Part shown: one piece after another, positions 1-10,496 of the stretch
Position numbering within the stretch: position 1 is the first letter of the stretch
How the letters are laid out: the number at the start of each line of letters is the position of its first letter
Assembly (NCBI GenBank): GCA_026119855.1
Contig: JAOWBW010000282.1
Location: forward strand, 890,085-954,084
Direction of reading: 5' to 3'
DNA: 64,000 nt
DNA from: Campanula takesimana
Lineage: Eukaryota; Streptophyta; Magnoliopsida; Asterales; Campanulaceae
The notes under the pieces: model-generated
What the model saw: the letters and a program-made list of their open reading frames with translations, nothing else
What the model was told of the DNA's origin: nothing
Databases searched by the model: none
Translations under genes and position numbers: made by a program

Positions 1-860
1 CATAGTCAACAGCAACAAGTATATACAGATAACCATGGGAAGGGGGAAAGTGACCCATAAAATAAATGCCCCAAACATAAAAAATATCGATTATCAAATT
101 ATGTTGCAAGGTCATCTCTTCTCTCTTTCCTATATTGCCAGTTCGTTGGCCTCTATCACATCTGATGCAAAACTCTTGAGCATCTTTGAACAAGGTGGGC
201 CAATAAAGACCCGATTGAAGCACTTTCCTAGCATCTTTTGCCCACTAAAATGTCCCCCACATTAGAGTTCATGGAAATACCGCAACACAATACCTTGCTC
301 ATACTCAGGAATACATCTCCTAATGATCATGTCCGGGCAAACTTTCCACAAATAAGGGTCATCCCAAATGTAATGCTTCACATCCGACTTAAACTTTTGT
401 TTTTGGTCGTAAGTGGAGTATGGTGGCATCAAGTTAGTAACAAGTTAATTCACAAAATCCGCATACCAAGGCTCTTGGACATGTAGAGCAAAGAGTTTCT
501 CATCTAGAAAATTTTCATTAACCGGAATCGCACCATCAATTCCACTAGTGAGAGTGAAGTCATCAAGCCTAGATAAGTAGTCTGCCACCATATTTTTTGT
601 CTACTTTTTGTCTCTAATCTCTTATATCAAACTCCTGCAGTAGGAGCATCCACCTAATTAGTCTAGGTTTAGCATCCTTTTTATTCAACAAGTATTTCAA
701 AGCAGCATGATCGGAGTAGACAATCACCTTGGATCCAAGCAAGTAATAACGAAATTTTTCTAAAACAAATACCAGAGCTAAAAATTCCTTTTCAGTAGTG
801 ATATAGTTAAGTTGAGAATCATTCAAAGTTCTACTCGCATAAATATATACATTAGATGAA
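1..860 (-). pseudogene. Gypsy RNase H-integrase fragment, array unit 1 (cut by window edge)
   Basis: On the minus strand the RNase H part (614-850) shows motifs such as YITTEKEFLAL and YSDHAALKYLL, typical of the RNase H of Ty3/gypsy pol. A stop-riddled linker and the CDRCQRTGNI type zinc-finger segment (about 100-150) follow. The integrase core starts near position 90 and runs off the window. The motif GIYFMG, where the family has its first catalytic aspartate, carries tyrosine here. The unit cannot code for an active protein. It matches 1678-2530 and 3337-4195 closely. Confidence 0.85.
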
Positions 861-1338
861 ATTTTGAAAGAGAGAGAGAAGAAGGAAAATCAAAAGCATC
901 ACCCACATGAATCTTTTCCCTCCACTTCGGTCTCTTCACCACCATATTTTCATCCAAAGACTGGTATCTTCTTCAATCAATCTGATCCAAATTTTCTTCA
1001 GCCTTCTTCTACCCCACACCATCTTATCCCTTCTCCATTTTTCAGGCCTCCTAACCCGTGCATCACTTGGTCTCTGTCTCACATGACCAAACCACCTTAA
1101 GTGATTCCCCATCATTTTAGCTTTAATGGGTGCAACTCCTACTTTCCTTTCGATCACGTAATTCCTCGATCGATCCTTTCTTGTATGCCCACACATTCAT
1201 TATAGCATATGCATTTCCTCCACCTTCATGTTCTGAACGTGACATTATTTCACGGTCCAACACTCAGTGTCACAACAAACGAACAATGATGTTTCCTTGT
1301 CCCCTTAAGTTTGGAAACCCTAAGTCCATCAGTCTCCT
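861..1338 (-). pseudogene. LINE reverse-transcriptase C-terminal fragment, array unit 1
   Basis: The minus-strand reading frame at 936-1196 contains MCGHTRKDR, VGVAPI and LRWFGHVRQRP, a signature of the C-terminal region of plant non-LTR (LINE) polyproteins. Homology can be followed upstream to about 1280 through a stop-containing stretch. The fragment sits between the gypsy integrase stop at 1339 and the RNase H of the next unit, near 860. No poly-A tail or target-site duplication is visible, so it is a joined fragment rather than a clean LINE insertion. Boundaries are approximate. Confidence 0.75.
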
Positions 1339-2530
1339 CTAATTATCTCTTGAAAATCGCATTTGGAGCCACCTTAATACACTCAGAGACCAATCCTTAC
1401 GATTTGGACGCACTATTTTCTCAAACACCGCTTTGATTTGGCGATTGCTCACCTCTACTTGACCCGATGTTTGAAGATGATAGGCCGTATCTAACTTGTG
1501 ACTTTCCCCATACTTTTTCAGCACTTGATTGAACATTTGATCGGTGAAATGTGTCCATCGGTCACTGATAATGACACGTGGTACTCCATACCTTCTAAAG
1601 ATATTTTTCACGAACAAACTTGCAGACAATGTTGGCAACATTTGTGCGAGTAGGAATTGCTTCCACCCACTTTGACACATAGTCAACAGCAACAAGTATA
1701 TACAGATAACCATGGGAAGGGGGAAAGTGACCCATAAAATAAATGCCCCAAACATAAAAAATATCGATTATCAAATTATGTTGCAAGGTCATCTCATCTC
1801 TCTTTCCTATATTGCCAGTTCGTTGGCATCTATCACTTCTGATGCAAAACTCTTGAGCATCTTTGAACAAGGTGGGCCAATAAAGACCCGATTGAAGCAC
1901 TTTCCTAGCATCTTTTGCCCACTAAAATGTCCCCCACATTAGAGTTCATGGAAATACCGCAACACAATACCTTTCTCATACTCAGGAATACATCTCCTAA
2001 TGATCTTGTCCGGGCAAACTTTCCACAAATAAGTGTCATCCCAAATGTAATGCTTCACATCCGACTTAAACTTTTGTTTTTAGTCGTAAGTGGAGTATGG
2101 TGGCATCAAGTTAGTAACAAGTTAATTCACAAAATCCTCATACCAAGGCTCTTGGACATGTAGAGCAAAGAGTTGCTCATCTAGAAAATTTTCATTAACC
2201 GGAATCGCACCATCAATTCCACTAGTGAGAGTGAGGTCATCAAGCCTATCTGCCACCATATTTTCTGTCTCCTTTTTGTCTCTAATCTCTTATATCAAAC
2301 TCCTGAAGTAGGAGCATCCACCTAAGTAGTCTAGGTTTAGCATCCTTTTTATTCAACAAGTATTTCAAAGCAGCATGATCGGAGTAGACAATCACCTTGG
2401 ATCCAAGCAAGTAAGAACGAAATTTTTCTAAAACAAATACCACAGCTAAAAATTCCTTTTCAGTAGAGATATAGTTAAGTTGAGAATCATTCAAAGTTCT
2501 ACTCGCATAAATATATACATTAGATGAAAT
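1339..2530 (-). pseudogene. Gypsy RNase H-integrase fragment, array unit 2
   Basis: The minus-strand order is RNase H (2282-2530), a degenerate linker (about 1900-2281), the CxxC part of the integrase zinc finger (CIRSDRCQRTGNI, about 1800-1840) and the integrase core to the stop at 1339. The core keeps VAVDYVSKWVEA and SGQVEVSNRQIK, which supply the second acidic residue and the glutamate of the triad. The first acidic position reads GIYFMG, so the triad is incomplete. A frameshift near 1600 splits the core into two overlapping frames. The block is non-functional and ends with the residues RFSRDN. Confidence 0.85.
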
Positions 2531-2998
2531 TTTGAAAGAGAGAGAGAGAAGGAAAATCAAAAGCATCACCCATATGAATCTTTTCCCTCCATTTCGGTCT
2601 CTTCACCACCATATTTTCATCCAAAGACTGGTATCTTCTTCAATCAATCTGATCCAAATTTTCTTCAGCCTTCTTCTACCCCCTTATCCCTTCTCCATTT
2701 TTCAGGCCTCCTAACCCGTGCATCACTTGGTCTCTGTCTCACATGACCAAACCACCTTAAGCGATTCCCCATCATTTTAGCTTCAATGGGTGCAACTCCT
2801 ACTTTCCTTTCGATCACGTCATTCCTCGCTCGATCCTTTCTTGTATGCCCACACATTCATTATAGCATATGCATTTCCTCCACCTTCATGTTCTGAACGT
2901 GACATTATTTCACGGTCCAACACTCAGTGTCACAACAAACGAACAATGATGTTTCCTTGTCCCCTTAAGTTTGGAAACCCTAAGTCCATCAGTATCCT
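2531..2998 (-). pseudogene. LINE reverse-transcriptase C-terminal fragment, array unit 2
   Basis: This is the same LINE fragment as in unit 1 (MCGHTRKDR, VGVAPIEAKM and LRWFGHVRQRP at 2665-2856). It lacks about 10-15 bases near 2680 that units 1 and 3 have, which breaks the frame after RRDK. It lies between the integrase end at 2999 and the RNase H of the next unit. Confidence 0.75.
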
Positions 2999-4195
2999 CT
3001 AATTATCTCTTGCAAATCTCATTTGGAGCCACCTTAATACACTCAGAGACCAATCCTTATGATTTGGACGCACTATTTTCTCAAACACCGCTTTGATTTG
3101 GCGATTGCTCACCTCTACTTGACCCGATGTTTGAAGATGATAGGCCGTATCTAACTTGTAACTTGCCCCATACTTTTTCAGCACTTGATTGAACATTTGA
3201 TCGGTGAAATGTGTCCATTGGTCACTGATGATGACACGTGGTACTCCATACCTACTAAAGATATTTTCACGAACAAACTTGCAAACAATGTTGGCAATAT
3301 TTGTGCGAGTATGAATTGCTTCCACCCACTTTGACACATTGTCAATAGCAACAAGTATATACAGATAACCATGGGAAGGGGGAAAGTGACCCATAAAATA
3401 AATGCCCCAAACATAAAATATCGATTATCAAATTATGTTGCAAGGTCATCTCATCTCTCTTTCCTATATTGCCAGTTCGTTGGCATCTATCACATCTGAT
3501 GCAAAACTCTTGAGCATCTTTGAACAAGGTGGGCCAATAAAGACCCGATTAAAGCACTTTCCTAGCATCTTTTGCCCACTAAAATGTCCCCCACATTAGA
3601 GTTCATGGAAAAACCGCAACACAATACCTTGCTCATACTCAGGAATACATCTCCTAATGATCTTGTCCGGGCAAACTTTCCACAAATAAGGGTCATCCCA
3701 AATGTAATGCTTCACTTCCGACTTAAACTTTTGTTTTTAGTCGTAAGTGGAGTATGGTGGCATCAAGTTAGTAACAAGTTAATTCACAAAATCCGCATAC
3801 CAAGGCTCTTGGACATGTAGAGTAAAGAGTTGCTCATCTAGAAAATTTTCATTAACCGGAATCGCACCATCAATTCCACTAGTGAGAGTGAAGTCATCAA
3901 GCCTAGATAAGTAGTCTGCTACCATATTTTCTGTCTCCTTTTTGTCTCTAATCTCTTATATCAAACTCCTGCAGTAGGAGCATCCACCTAAGTAGTCTAG
4001 GTTTAGAATCCTTTTTATTCAACAAGTATTTCAAAACAGCATGATCGGAGTAGACAATCACCTTGGATCCAAGCAAGTAAGAACGAAATTTTTCTAAAAC
4101 AAATGCCAGAGCTAAAAATTCCTTTTCAGTAGTGATATAGTTAAGTTGAGAATCATTCAAAGTTCTACTCGCATAAATATATACATTAGATGAAA
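2999..4195 (-). pseudogene. Gypsy RNase H-integrase fragment, array unit 3
   Basis: This is the third minus-strand copy: RNase H at 3948-4195 (YSDHAVLKYLLNKK), zinc-finger segment near 3460-3500 (CIRCDRCQRTGNI), and integrase core to the stop at 2999. The core keeps VAIDNVSKWVEA and SGQVEVSNRQ. Two bases are missing from a T-run near 3415 compared with unit 2, which shifts the frame just before the first catalytic position. The copy is non-functional. Confidence 0.85.
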
Positions 4196-4672
4196 TTTTG
4201 AAAGAGAGAGAGAAGAAGGAAAATCAAAAGCATCACCCACATGAATCTTTTCCCTCCACTTCGGTCTCTTCACCACCATATTTTCATCCAAAGACTGGTA
4301 TCTTCTTCAATCAATCTGATCCAAATTTTCTTCAGCCTTCTTCTACCCCACACCATCTTATCCCTTCTCCATTTTTCAGGCCTCAGAACCCGTGCATCAC
4401 TTGGTCTCTGTCTCACATGACCAAACCACCTTAAGCGATTCCCCATCATTTTAGCTTTAATGGGTGCAACTCCTACTTTCCTTTCGATCACGTCATTCCT
4501 TGATCGATCCTTTCTTGTATGCCCACACATTCATTATAGCATATGAATTTCCTCCACCTTCATGTTCTGAACGTGACATTATTTCACGGTCCAACACTCA
4601 GTGTCACAACAAACGAACAATGATGTTTCCTTGTCCCCTTAAGTTTGGAAACCCTAAGTCCATCAGTCTCCT
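4196..4672 (-). pseudogene. LINE reverse-transcriptase C-terminal fragment, array unit 3
   Basis: This is the third LINE fragment (MCGHTRKDRSRND, VGVAPIKAKM and LRWFGHVRQRP at 4270-4530). It is the longest open copy, extending to KIWIRLIEEDTSLWMKIWW. The junction to RNase H lies in the GA-rich stretch near 4200-4220. Confidence 0.75.
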
Positions 4673-4925
4673 CTAATTATCTCTTGCAAATCGCATTTGG
4701 AGCCACCTTAATACACTCAGAGACCAATCCTTACGATTTGGACGCACTATTTTCTCAAACACCGCTTTGATTTGGCGATTGGTCACCTCTACTTGACTCG
4801 ATGTTTGAAGATGATAGGCCGTATCTAACTTGTGACTTCCCCCATACTTTTTCAGCACTTGATTGAACATTTGATCGGTGAAATATGTCCATTGGTCACT
4901 GATGATGACACGTGGTACTCCATAA
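4673..4925 (-). pseudogene. Partial gypsy integrase core at the array edge
   Basis: The minus-strand frame MFNQVLKKYG through SSQVEVTNRQIK to RFARDN equals the C-terminal half of the integrase core in the other units. Homology to the array stops near 4925. The sequence then changes without a gap into gag of the same orientation, marking a deletion breakpoint that removed protease, reverse transcriptase and the front of the first unit. Confidence 0.85.
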
Positions 4926-5347
4926 GTTCTAGGGTTTGTGTAGCGGTTTTAGATCCTAGAAAATCACCAGCTGCATTGTCAACCATCGCTTGGTCAACAT
5001 GATTCAACCCCCCATAAAAAGTCTGATGCAACAGCGGTAAAGGAAAATTGTGATTGGGACATTGTACTTGAAGCATCTTAAATCTATCCAATGCCTAATG
5101 AAATGGCTCAGCTTTTTCTTGTACAAAACCTATGATTTTCTGTCTAAAGGTGGCAAGAGTCGCATGTGGGAAATATTTACCTAAGAAAGTATCGTGCAAT
5201 TCATCCCAAGTCCTAATACTCCTAGGAGGTAACAACATCATGTAAAGAAAAAGGGAAGCATTTATGTCTCAATTTTTCATCAGTTACCCCATCTTTCAAT
5301 GGAAAACCTGAAATAGTCATCATATACTCCCTTAAAAAGTTCAAAGG
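4926..5347 (-). pseudogene. Ty3/gypsy gag, C-terminal part of the capsid domain
   Basis: Minus-strand translation shows a retrotransposon gag domain in broken frames. Readable parts include TWDELHDTFLGKYF, about 20 residues of a FRQKI..F.Q stretch, and MDRFKMLQVQCPNHNF..FYGGLNHVDQAMVDNAAGDFLGSKTA. The front half of the same domain continues at 30912, beyond the family A solo LTR, so the gag was interrupted there. The other end is fused to integrase near 4925. The fragment contains several stops. Confidence 0.8.
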
Positions 5348-6518
5348 TGTGAGAGCCCGCACTCGAACCTCTCGATCTGCGCTCGGTTTCACGCAATGGT
5401 TTTCTCTTGAAGTTTTAATATTGCAAGAGTTGCCACCTCGCTTTATTTTAGGGAAAACGAAGATAAAACCTTTTGTTTTGAGAAAGTGGGTTCGGGGGAT
5501 AAGTTACGAGAAGAGAAGGGGTTAGGCACTCTCCTCGCCCGTGATGTTCTCTAGCATGCATGCCCGTTAAGTTCATTTTATGCCTTGTTTTTATGCCTTA
5601 ACAAAAATAGTGATTTTATATACAAAGGAGTCTTCCTATTCTAGGTATGTTTGCTTAAACTCCCAAATGAGAGTCGGTTTGGGTGGACTCTCACTTGGTT
5701 TTGAAAAATGGTTTTTAGCATTCTTATCAAGTAAATGAAAGCACAAAAAGGATGGGGGATTATTATGTACAATGGTGAACAAATGGGAGACAAATCCCAT
5801 GAAAAATAATAAATGTCCAAATCCAAGTTTATGTCCAGTTTATGGACTGTTGTCCATTCTCTTTGGTGTACCTGTCTCAAAACTCATGCAATCTGAAAAG
5901 CAAGGGTGAGTATTCCTTCCTTGTTGGAAAAATAGTGTATTTTTGTATTATGTGAAGGAAATATGATTTATTTCCGTGATAAATAATTTGTCGAATGACA
6001 AAATTGTTTGTGGGTTTGTGTTCTACTCCATGAGAACATTGAGATAATGTATTCATTTGTCCAATTTGGTGTTGGGATGAATGAGATACAAAGGCTTGAA
6101 ATTGGTGGGTTGAAATGGGGATATTGAGTTTATCCCACATTGGAAAGAAATATGAAAGGAAGCTAGTATAAAGGCTTGAGCACTTTAGTAGTGTTCAAGC
6201 TTGTATGGCATAGAGGCTCTCTCTCGCGCACAGGGGGTGCAAATCATGGCCCCAAAATGGCTTGGGACCATCGAACTCATGTGTGCACGCGACCCACGGA
6301 CACGAATGTAGCACCAGTTTGGCTTGCCCGCGCTAGCTCACCTTTTGCAATTATTTTTTTATTTTACAGTCAAAATTTTTTGCTCAAAAATATTTTCATC
6401 CCATCTGAACTGGAATGCCAAGTGAAGAGTCTTGCCTTATCTCTTATCACAAAAATTAATTAAGGATTGGGTTTATCCTTTTAATTAATTTTCGGATGTG
6501 AATCAGTTATGGGAGCAG

Positions 6519-6526
6519 TATAAATA
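6519..6526 (+). promoter_or_regulatory. TATA box in copia 5' LTR
   Basis: TATAAATA lies in the context GCAGTATAAATAGAGC and is kept in the 3' LTR at 27986-27993. It probably marks the U3/R promoter of the element. Transcription start is expected some 30 bases downstream. Present activity is unknown. Confidence 0.6.
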
Positions 6527-6572
6527 GAGCATCAAACTAGTGGAAGAAAATACAAAATATAATACACACTCT

Positions 6573-6710
6573 TTTCAGCAATCTCTCCACAACCTCTCTT
6601 TTCGTTGCATTTTGTTCATTCCTCCTTTGGCCTCCTGCATTTTTCAGCAATCTCTCCACAACCTCTCTTTTCATTGCATTTTGTTCATTCCTCCTTTGGC
6701 CTCCTGCATT
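6573..6710 (+). repeat. 69-base tandem duplication in copia 5' LTR
   Basis: Two copies beginning TTTCAGCAATCTCTCC start at 6573 and 6642. The 3' LTR has one copy, near 28040-28107. The duplication therefore arose after insertion, or was lost from the 3' LTR. Confidence 0.85.
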
Positions 6711-7094
6711 GCATACTCGGGGTGATACTGTCCAGGCACTGAATTCAATTCGCCGGAGTCTCTTAGTGCAGGGAAGCATCCGATTTGTGCGAGTTATCCT
6801 GGGAGACTAGCGTCCGACGACAACCTCAAGCACTCGCGGTGAGGGGGCGAATAAGTCTTAAGGACAGTGTGCTCAACACATGGCTCGGCACATAACATTC
6901 AGTCTAGTTTCTGTTTATTTATTTTCCAGTTTATTAATTAATTTATTTATTATTTATTCTGTAATTCGAGATCTTTTTTGTAGAATTTTCCTAACAATCT
7001 TAAGACTTATTTCTTCTGCAAGAGGGAACCTGTTACAGAAATTACACCAACTAGATATAGTAAACAAAACTTACTGGTTGTTTATGTTTTAGAT

Positions 7095-7975
7095 ATGGTT
7101 ACTGAATCAAATACATCAAATAACTCTGGGACTCCTACTGTGACTCCAACTACAACTGGTGCTAGTGTGATGGCGGGTCCTCAAACTGTGCACATCTCAA
7201 CCCCTCATGCCGAGAAGCCAGAAAAGTTTGTTGGCCTTGACTTCAAAAGGTGGCAACAGAAGATGCATTTCTTCTTGACCACTCTGAATTTGGCTAAGTA
7301 TCTCAAAGAGGATATGCCAAAAGTAGCCGAGAATGAAACTGATGTGACAACCTTGGCTGCGGTTGAAGCATGGAAGCAAGGGGAATACTTTTGCAGGAAC
7401 TATGTTCTGAATGGCCTCTCTGATTCTCTTTATGGTGTATATAGAGAGAAGAGGACTGCAAATGAATTGTGGGAATCCTTAGACCACAAGTACAAAATTA
7501 AGGATGCAGGAACAAAGAAGTTTATCATTGCCCGTTTCCTTAATTATAAGATGGTGGACTCAAGGACTGTGAAATACCAAGTAGATGAGTTGCAAGTGAT
7601 TTTGCATGAGGTTCTTGCCGAAGGTATGATTCTTTGTGAGAAGTTTCAAGTGGCTGCAATCATTGAGAAGTTGCCACCCGCTTGGAATGATTTCAAGAAC
7701 TACCTAAAGCATAAGCGAAAGGAGATGGACGTTGAAGGGATGATTTTTCGACTCAAAATTGAGGAAAGCAATAGGGATACAACCCAAGTGTGGCCAAAGC
7801 TAATTTTGTGGATCATGGTCAAAGCTCCAAAGGCAAGGGATATGGAAAGGGTAAAGGAAAGACTGTGGCAAAACAGTCCCATTTGGGACTAAGAGGTGGT
7901 GTTTCCAAGAACAAATTCACGGGAACATGCTAAAATTGTGGTGGTGAAGGCCACAAGGCTGCTACTTGTAGGATG
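7095..7975 (+). pseudogene. Copia gag with zinc knuckle
   Basis: A 265-residue frame from 7095 to 7892 gives a copia-type gag. A Ser/Thr-rich N-terminus is followed by a capsid region with FVGLDFKRWQQKM, YVLNGLSDSLY and TANELWESLDHKY. The frame breaks near 7790-7892. A CX2CX4HX4C zinc knuckle (NCGGEGHKAATC) is readable at 7928-7969 in another frame, with an in-frame TAA just after its first cysteine. The start ATG at 7095 follows the LTR by about 100 bases. Gag would package element RNA; this copy is broken at its C-terminus. Confidence 0.85.
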
Positions 7976-8477
7976 CCTAAGAAAACTCGTGAGGCAAACA
8001 TGGTGGAAGAAATCTCAAGGGAGGTTTCTGAGATGCACCTTGCGGTTGTAATATCCGAGGTGAATTTGGTGGGTTCAAACCCAAACCAGTGGTGGATTAA
8101 CACGGGGAAACTAGACATTTGTGTTCCAATAAGGACATATTTAGTACTTTCGGAGCTTTTGAGAATGGTGAAAAGATGTTTATGGGGAATTCGGATACTT
8201 CTGATATTAAGGGTCAAGGCAAAGTAGTTCTGAAGATGACTTCCGGGAAAGAACTGGCTCTCAATAATGTTCTTTATGTTCCTGAGATCAGAAAGATTTT
8301 GCTATCCGGTTCGCTTTTGAACAAGCACGGATTTCGCATTGTGTTTGAGTCTGATGTTGTAACTTTGTCCAAGAATGGAATGTTTGTTGGTAAAGGGTAT
8401 GTAACCAATGGGCTGTTTAAGCTCAGTGTAATGGTTGTTAAACCAAAGAATTATGAAATGAACAAATCTTCCATTCT
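7976..8477 (+). pseudogene. Copia aspartic protease region, frameshifted
   Basis: The sequence after the zinc knuckle reads MPKKTREANMVEEI and then QWWINTGKLDICV, where the family has its D-S/T-G catalytic triplet. Here it reads N-T-G, so the catalytic aspartate is lost. A frameshift near 8115 moves the continuation to another frame (8119-8514: ICSNKD-like, FMGNSDTSDIKGQGKVVLKMTSG, LNNVLYVPEIRKILLS). These motifs are typical of the copia protease and the linker after it. The region is non-functional. Confidence 0.8.
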
Positions 8478-8688
8478 TTGCTTGAGTCTTCCAATTTGTG
8501 GCATGGTAGACTAGGACATGTCAATTATGATACTTTGCGTAGATTGATTGACTTGAATTGCATACCAAAGTTCAAAGTTGATTGGAAACATAAGTGTGAA
8601 ACTTGTGTAGAAGCAAAACTAACAAGAGCTTCATTCCATTCAACTGAAAGAAATTGTGAACCTCTTGAGTTAGTTCACACAGACTTAT
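8478..8688 (+). pseudogene. Copia GAG-pre-integrase and start of integrase core
   Basis: The frame shows LWHGRLGHVNYDTLRRL and CETCVEAKLTRASF (the H2C2-type zinc finger of copia integrase), then LELVHTDL. The aspartate of HTD, at 8682-8684, is the first acidic catalytic position. A frameshift near 8490 separates this part from the protease frame. The sequence is cut at 8688 by the family C solo LTR and continues at 10206. Confidence 0.85.
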
Positions 8689-10205
8689 TGTTGGTGTTGG
8701 TTCCCTAGGCACGCTTGTTAAACGTTGTATAAGTTATCATTTTATTCATGATGATAAAGAGATAATAAGATTATTATTGTTGCTCATGTTTGCTTATAAT
8801 AATATTCGTCCCTGGAGCTTGTTAAGCACTAGTATAAATGCTAAATGATCATGGGATGATCATGTTAGATTTATAGGTACTTGTTTGGAACAAGGTACTG
8901 GATATGACCCGCTGTATGAGATTTATGTCATGGTCAATGTCATATATAAATCTCATATTAGTTATGTCATTTGAATCCTTAGACATGAAGTTATTATAGT
9001 CTTCCACTTGATGAAGATTATGTTTGACATATTCAAACGCTGCCTTAACACGGTAGTTATAAAGGGTATGATTGGCATAATCAGATTCACGTAGGGAAGA
9101 ATAATAAGCTAAATGGATTTGTCCCTCTTCGGAGAGATGTCAAGCTTGGGCCCCTCAAAGGAATGATGTTGGTGAAATGTTTGGCCAAACTCAAATGGAT
9201 TGATTGGATGAATGTCATTTGGATTATCAACATATTCGAAAACGAGAAAGTATTGAACAATACAAGTTGACTTATTGACCATGACTTGTGTTCTAAGACA
9301 TCGTGGATAAAGGTATTATGACATGTTCTAAAGGAATGCGAACTTGTATCTAGTTATACTATTTGGGTAGGTATGACGGTTTGCTAGAACCTAATCATAT
9401 CTTATGGTTTCATGTTTGAACCCATTTCCAACTTAGTATAATCCTAGAGGGTCACACACAATAGAACGAATCTTAAATAAGGACTATATCGGAATATTGA
9501 GTCGAAGGACTTTGGAGGAATTTGGAAATTATGGAAATCTGGGGCAGGTGTGCAACCGCACAAAAGGGTTTGGGCGGCCGCACAACTTGGCTCAAAAAGT
9601 ACCAGAACCTTCCAGATAGATGTGCGGCCGCACAGGTTGTTTTGGGCGGCCGCACACCATGTCGGGATTGGTTTCTTGATTTGATTTGGAAAAGAATTTT
9701 GGACGGGTTTAGACACAAGTTTCCTATTTGGAATAGGTCTAACTTGTATATAAACAGCAAAACTCGGCCAGAATCAAAGCTAATGCTTTTGTGCAAATCT
9801 CAAAGAGTTTGAGAGAGGTTTTATTTTGTTCTAAGACATCCTAGATTGAAGAACAAAATAATACACAAATAAAATTCCATATAGTTCATATTAATTGTGA
9901 AAACGTGTTTCACAATTTTGGTCTAGCAACCAAGATCAAGTGTTCTTGATATTCATTCGTGGTGTGGATACCGCTAGAGGGTGAAACTTATCATCTTCAA
10001 AGTTCGTGATTCTTACTATGTTCATGATCAAGGTTTCAAGCCTCCATCGAATTCAAGGTTGCAAAAATCAAAGGCATCAAGGGTTAGTATTATAGTATTC
10101 ATCATATTGTATTTGACTTAATCATATGAATGGATCTATGGGCTTTGGGTTTCATTAAATTTTAAATGCTTAATTCCGCTGCGTATGTTACTCTGAAACC
10201 CAACA
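8689..10205. mobile_element. Solo LTR of family C inside the copia integrase
   Basis: This is a 1517 bp segment starting TGTTGGTGTTGG and ending AAACCCAACA, giving the inverted ends TGTTGG/CCAACA. A perfect 5-base target-site duplication, CTTAT, lies at 8684-8688 and 10206-10210. Removing the segment and one CTTAT rejoins the copia integrase frame. No retroviral coding sequence is present. It carries four GC-rich palindrome-like sites at 9549-9657 (TGTGCGGCCGCACA and variants), described in the findings. Confidence 0.92.
9549..9657. repeat. GC-rich palindromic sites in family C LTR
   Basis: The sites are TGTGCAACCGCACA (9549-9562), GGGCGGCCGCAC (near 9572), the perfect palindrome TGTGCGGCCGCACA (9621-9634) and GGGCGGCCGCACAC (near 9644). 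They stand out from the AT-rich LTR. Their role is unknown; similar sites occur in families A and B. Confidence 0.8.
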
Positions 10206-10496
10206 CTTATGTGACTTTAAGTCAACACAAACAAGAGGTGGCAATAAGTACTTCATAACATTTATTGATGATAGTACAAAGTATTGCTATGTGTATCTCC
10301 TCAAAAGTAAAGATGAGGTAGTAGAGAAGTTTGTTCTCTATAAAAGTGAAGTTGAGAATCAACTTAACCAGAAAATAAAGGTGCTAAGAAGTGATCGTGG
10401 TGGAGAATATGAAGCCCCATTTGAAGCAATTTGTGCTCAACATGGAATCAAACATGTAACCACGGAACCTTATACACCCCAACAAAATAGTGTTGA
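10206..10496 (+). pseudogene. Copia integrase core, middle segment
   Basis: This reads on from HTDL (8688) and gives THE motifs GGNKYFITFIDDSTKYCYVYLLK, KVLRSDRGGEYE and TTEPYTPQQNSV in shorter separate blocks. The aspartates at 10267-10272 hold the second acidic catalytic position. The core is cut at 10496 by the family A element and continues at 24751. The reading frame itself is open here. Confidence 0.9.

Larger units (their letters stand above)
1..4925 (-). repeat. Tandem array of 1.66-1.68 kb RNase H-integrase-LINE units
   Basis: The sequence beginning at position 1 recurs nearly unchanged at 1678 and about 3337, and a fourth partial copy covers 4673-4925. The spacings are 1677, about 1659 and about 1674 bases. 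Each unit, read on the minus strand, holds gypsy RNase H, an integrase zinc finger and core, then a fragment of a LINE open reading frame. Copies differ by scattered substitutions and small indels, including loss of part of a run near 2230-2260 and 2680. The array ends abruptly near 4925, inside the integrase core. It continues to the left of the window. Unequal crossing-over after a LINE fragment joined the gypsy sequence is the likely origin. Confidence 0.9.
5922..6996 (+). repeat. Copia 5' LTR
   Basis: The LTR is 1075 bp, with TG...CA ends and the inverted termini TGTTGG and CCTAACA. It matches the 3' LTR at 27401-28382 along its length. It is longer mainly because of a 69-base tandem duplication at 6573-6710 and a longer segment near 6330-6350. 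No clear tRNA-complementary primer-binding site follows at 6997. Confidence 0.92.

Noticed and set aside
35..486. Plus-strand frames repeated in each array unit (for example starting MGRGKVTHK or MPTKMSPTL)
   Set aside because: They are antisense shadows of the integrase and linker, with no domain of their own.
864..1342. Plus-strand frames opposite the LINE fragment (such as the His/Pro-rich one at 864-1100)
   Set aside because: They lie antisense to a clear LINE reading frame and owe their composition to it.
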